Assembly (NCBI RefSeq): GCF_000439085.1
Contig: NZ_AUUA01000004.1
Location: 62,001 to 126,000 of the forward strand
From: Leminorella grimontii ATCC 33999 = DSM 5078
Lineage (GTDB): Bacteria > Pseudomonadota > Gammaproteobacteria > Enterobacterales > Enterobacteriaceae
Direction: 5' to 3'
Length of the DNA: 64,000 nt
Shown here: positions 63,182 through 64,000 of the stretch, one piece after another
Numbering within the stretch: the first letter of the stretch is position 1
Layout of the letters: every line of letters starts with the position of its first letter
Notes under the pieces: generated by a model
Told to the model about the DNA's origin: nothing
Seen by the model: the letters and a program-made list of their open reading frames with translations, nothing else
Databases searched by the model: none
Made by a program: the position numbers and the translations under genes

Positions 63182-64000
63182 ATGCCCTCTTAAATGTGTA
63201 CTACTTTTGACGTAGTATCACTTTACTCCAATCTCCCACTAACAGATTATTTCTATCCTTTCTATGATGTTACACTAATACTTGTGGTGACCGATGAGGA
63301 TGTACCAGTGATACTTTGGGCAATATGCTATTGGCTGATAAATCGTCATAAAAGTAAATGGTTATTTGATTTAACTTTGTCAGAATACCGTCTCAATGCA
63401 TCACCGGGATGCAGAGTGCCATCATAAAAAAGGACATATGTCCTTTCTAAGTAAAATTTAATAATATTTTTGTTAATAAGTGTCTTTTGAATTTCTTAAT
63501 TATCACTATTAATGGTGGTGTTTTTTAGAGCTTACATTACGGTTTGAAATTCACAGGAACTAGCATCGGTATAGTAGCAACCGCTATTTCTAGTTCTGTG
63601 ACTGGTCTGTTCTTTGGTATAAAAATAAAAGAAAATTAGTCAAAAAGGAATGTACTATTTTTAGGGGGTCAACAAGTCCTATTAGTGTGTTTTTTCTTCA
63701 TATACTATATTTTTACTAGGTAAAAGCATTTTTATTCTACGCGTAATGAATCTATTAAATTAAGGTCGCTTATTATATTCTTTATTGATTCTATAAAACA
63801 GTGTGATTTCATTTCTGAGTGGTTAGATTTTTTCACTTTATTTGTGTTAATTTACTGAGTAAAAAGAAAAGCAACGCAATTAAATTTAAAAGAACAAGGC
63901 GGTCATCTGCAATCTGAACAAGATGTTTTATCGCGGATACCGCTGTATATCCGCCGAGGTAGTTTCTCAAGAGCTCAGTTGTATGAGATCGCATTTGAGT
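63182..64000. other. AT-rich region with gene fragments at the right window edge
   Basis: No intact gene is evident. A perfect palindrome AAAGGACATATGTCCTTT at 63429-63446, with A-runs on its left side, would act as a terminator for minus-strand transcription entering from the right. At 63544-63639 a TTG-started frame of 31 codons (KFTGTSIGIVATAISSSVTG) encodes a likely transmembrane segment and may be the tail of a lost gene. From about 63859 to the window end a frame reads VKRKATQLNLKEQGGHLQSE and on to RRGSFSRAQLYEIAFE, which has coding character but no clear start; it may be a partial gene that continues beyond the window. Confidence 0.35.

Noticed and set aside
63194-63427. 77-codon ORF after the lipoprotein terminator
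   Set aside because: No ribosome binding site, no conserved features, and it starts just after a terminator in AT-rich sequence.

Overview
The window reads as chromosomal DNA of a member of the Enterobacterales. The respiratory Complex I operon (nuoF to nuoN), the menaquinone cluster (menF, menD-H-B-C-E), nrdAB, ubiG and gyrA are all present with protein sequences close to those of Escherichia coli, and they lie in the general neighbourhood they occupy there. Base composition looks moderately GC-rich in the core, and the accessory genes differ from those of E. coli, Salmonella or Yersinia. A Budviciaceae-type genus (Leminorella, Pragia or Budvicia) is a reasonable guess, but that is inference. 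I saw no rRNA, tRNA, CRISPR array, insertion sequence or prophage.

Layout. 1-10.5 kb: 3' end of nuoF and complete nuoG-N, closed by a strong terminator. 10.9-13.9 kb: a large autotransporter. 14.1-29.5 kb: menF, then about 8 kb of inserted genes (SMI1-like protein, isoprenylcysteine-methyltransferase-like protein, an MHS transporter/LacI regulator/nucleoside hydrolase set with two LacI-type operators and an ERIC repeat, YjbB, YebB, a DUF4303 protein), then menDHBCE. 29.8-32.0 kb: an AT-rich lone HsdR-like nuclease gene and a MarR-acetyltransferase fusion. 32.1-37.6 kb, minus strand: a pabBC fusion, pabA, catalase and tyrP with paired TyrR boxes. 37.9-42.8 kb: yfaY, a HypT-like LysR regulator, an Asp/Glu racemase and a Dcu-type C4-dicarboxylate carrier. 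42.9-48.4 kb: an accessory patch of lipoproteins, SH3-like, Sel1-like and helical-repeat proteins that resembles an orphan immunity-gene array, followed by an Rpn nuclease.

48.5-56.0 kb: nrdB and nrdA (minus, with NrdR-like and DnaA boxes), ubiG (minus) and gyrA (plus, quinolone-sensitive residues, an acidic insert in the C-terminal domain). 56.1-59.1 kb: a DinI-family gene with a LexA box, then the most interesting unit. It encodes a sigma-54 enhancer-binding protein with a degenerate receiver, palindromic upstream sites, a near-perfect sigma-54 promoter, and a small stress-type cluster (48-residue charged peptide, BON protein, CsbD/YjbJ protein, DUF1328/YtjA membrane protein). 59.2-64 kb: an NAD(P)H oxidoreductase divergent from a LysR regulator, a short MetE-family methyltransferase with MetR- and MetJ-type sites, a lipoprotein, and an AT-rich tail with only gene fragments.

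Functionally, nuo, men and ubiG supply the respiratory chain and its quinones; nrdAB, gyrA and dinI serve DNA synthesis, topology and damage response. Several accessory sets (nucleoside salvage, aspartate racemase with dicarboxylate carrier, methionine synthesis) each sit beside a regulator gene or recognisable operator sites.
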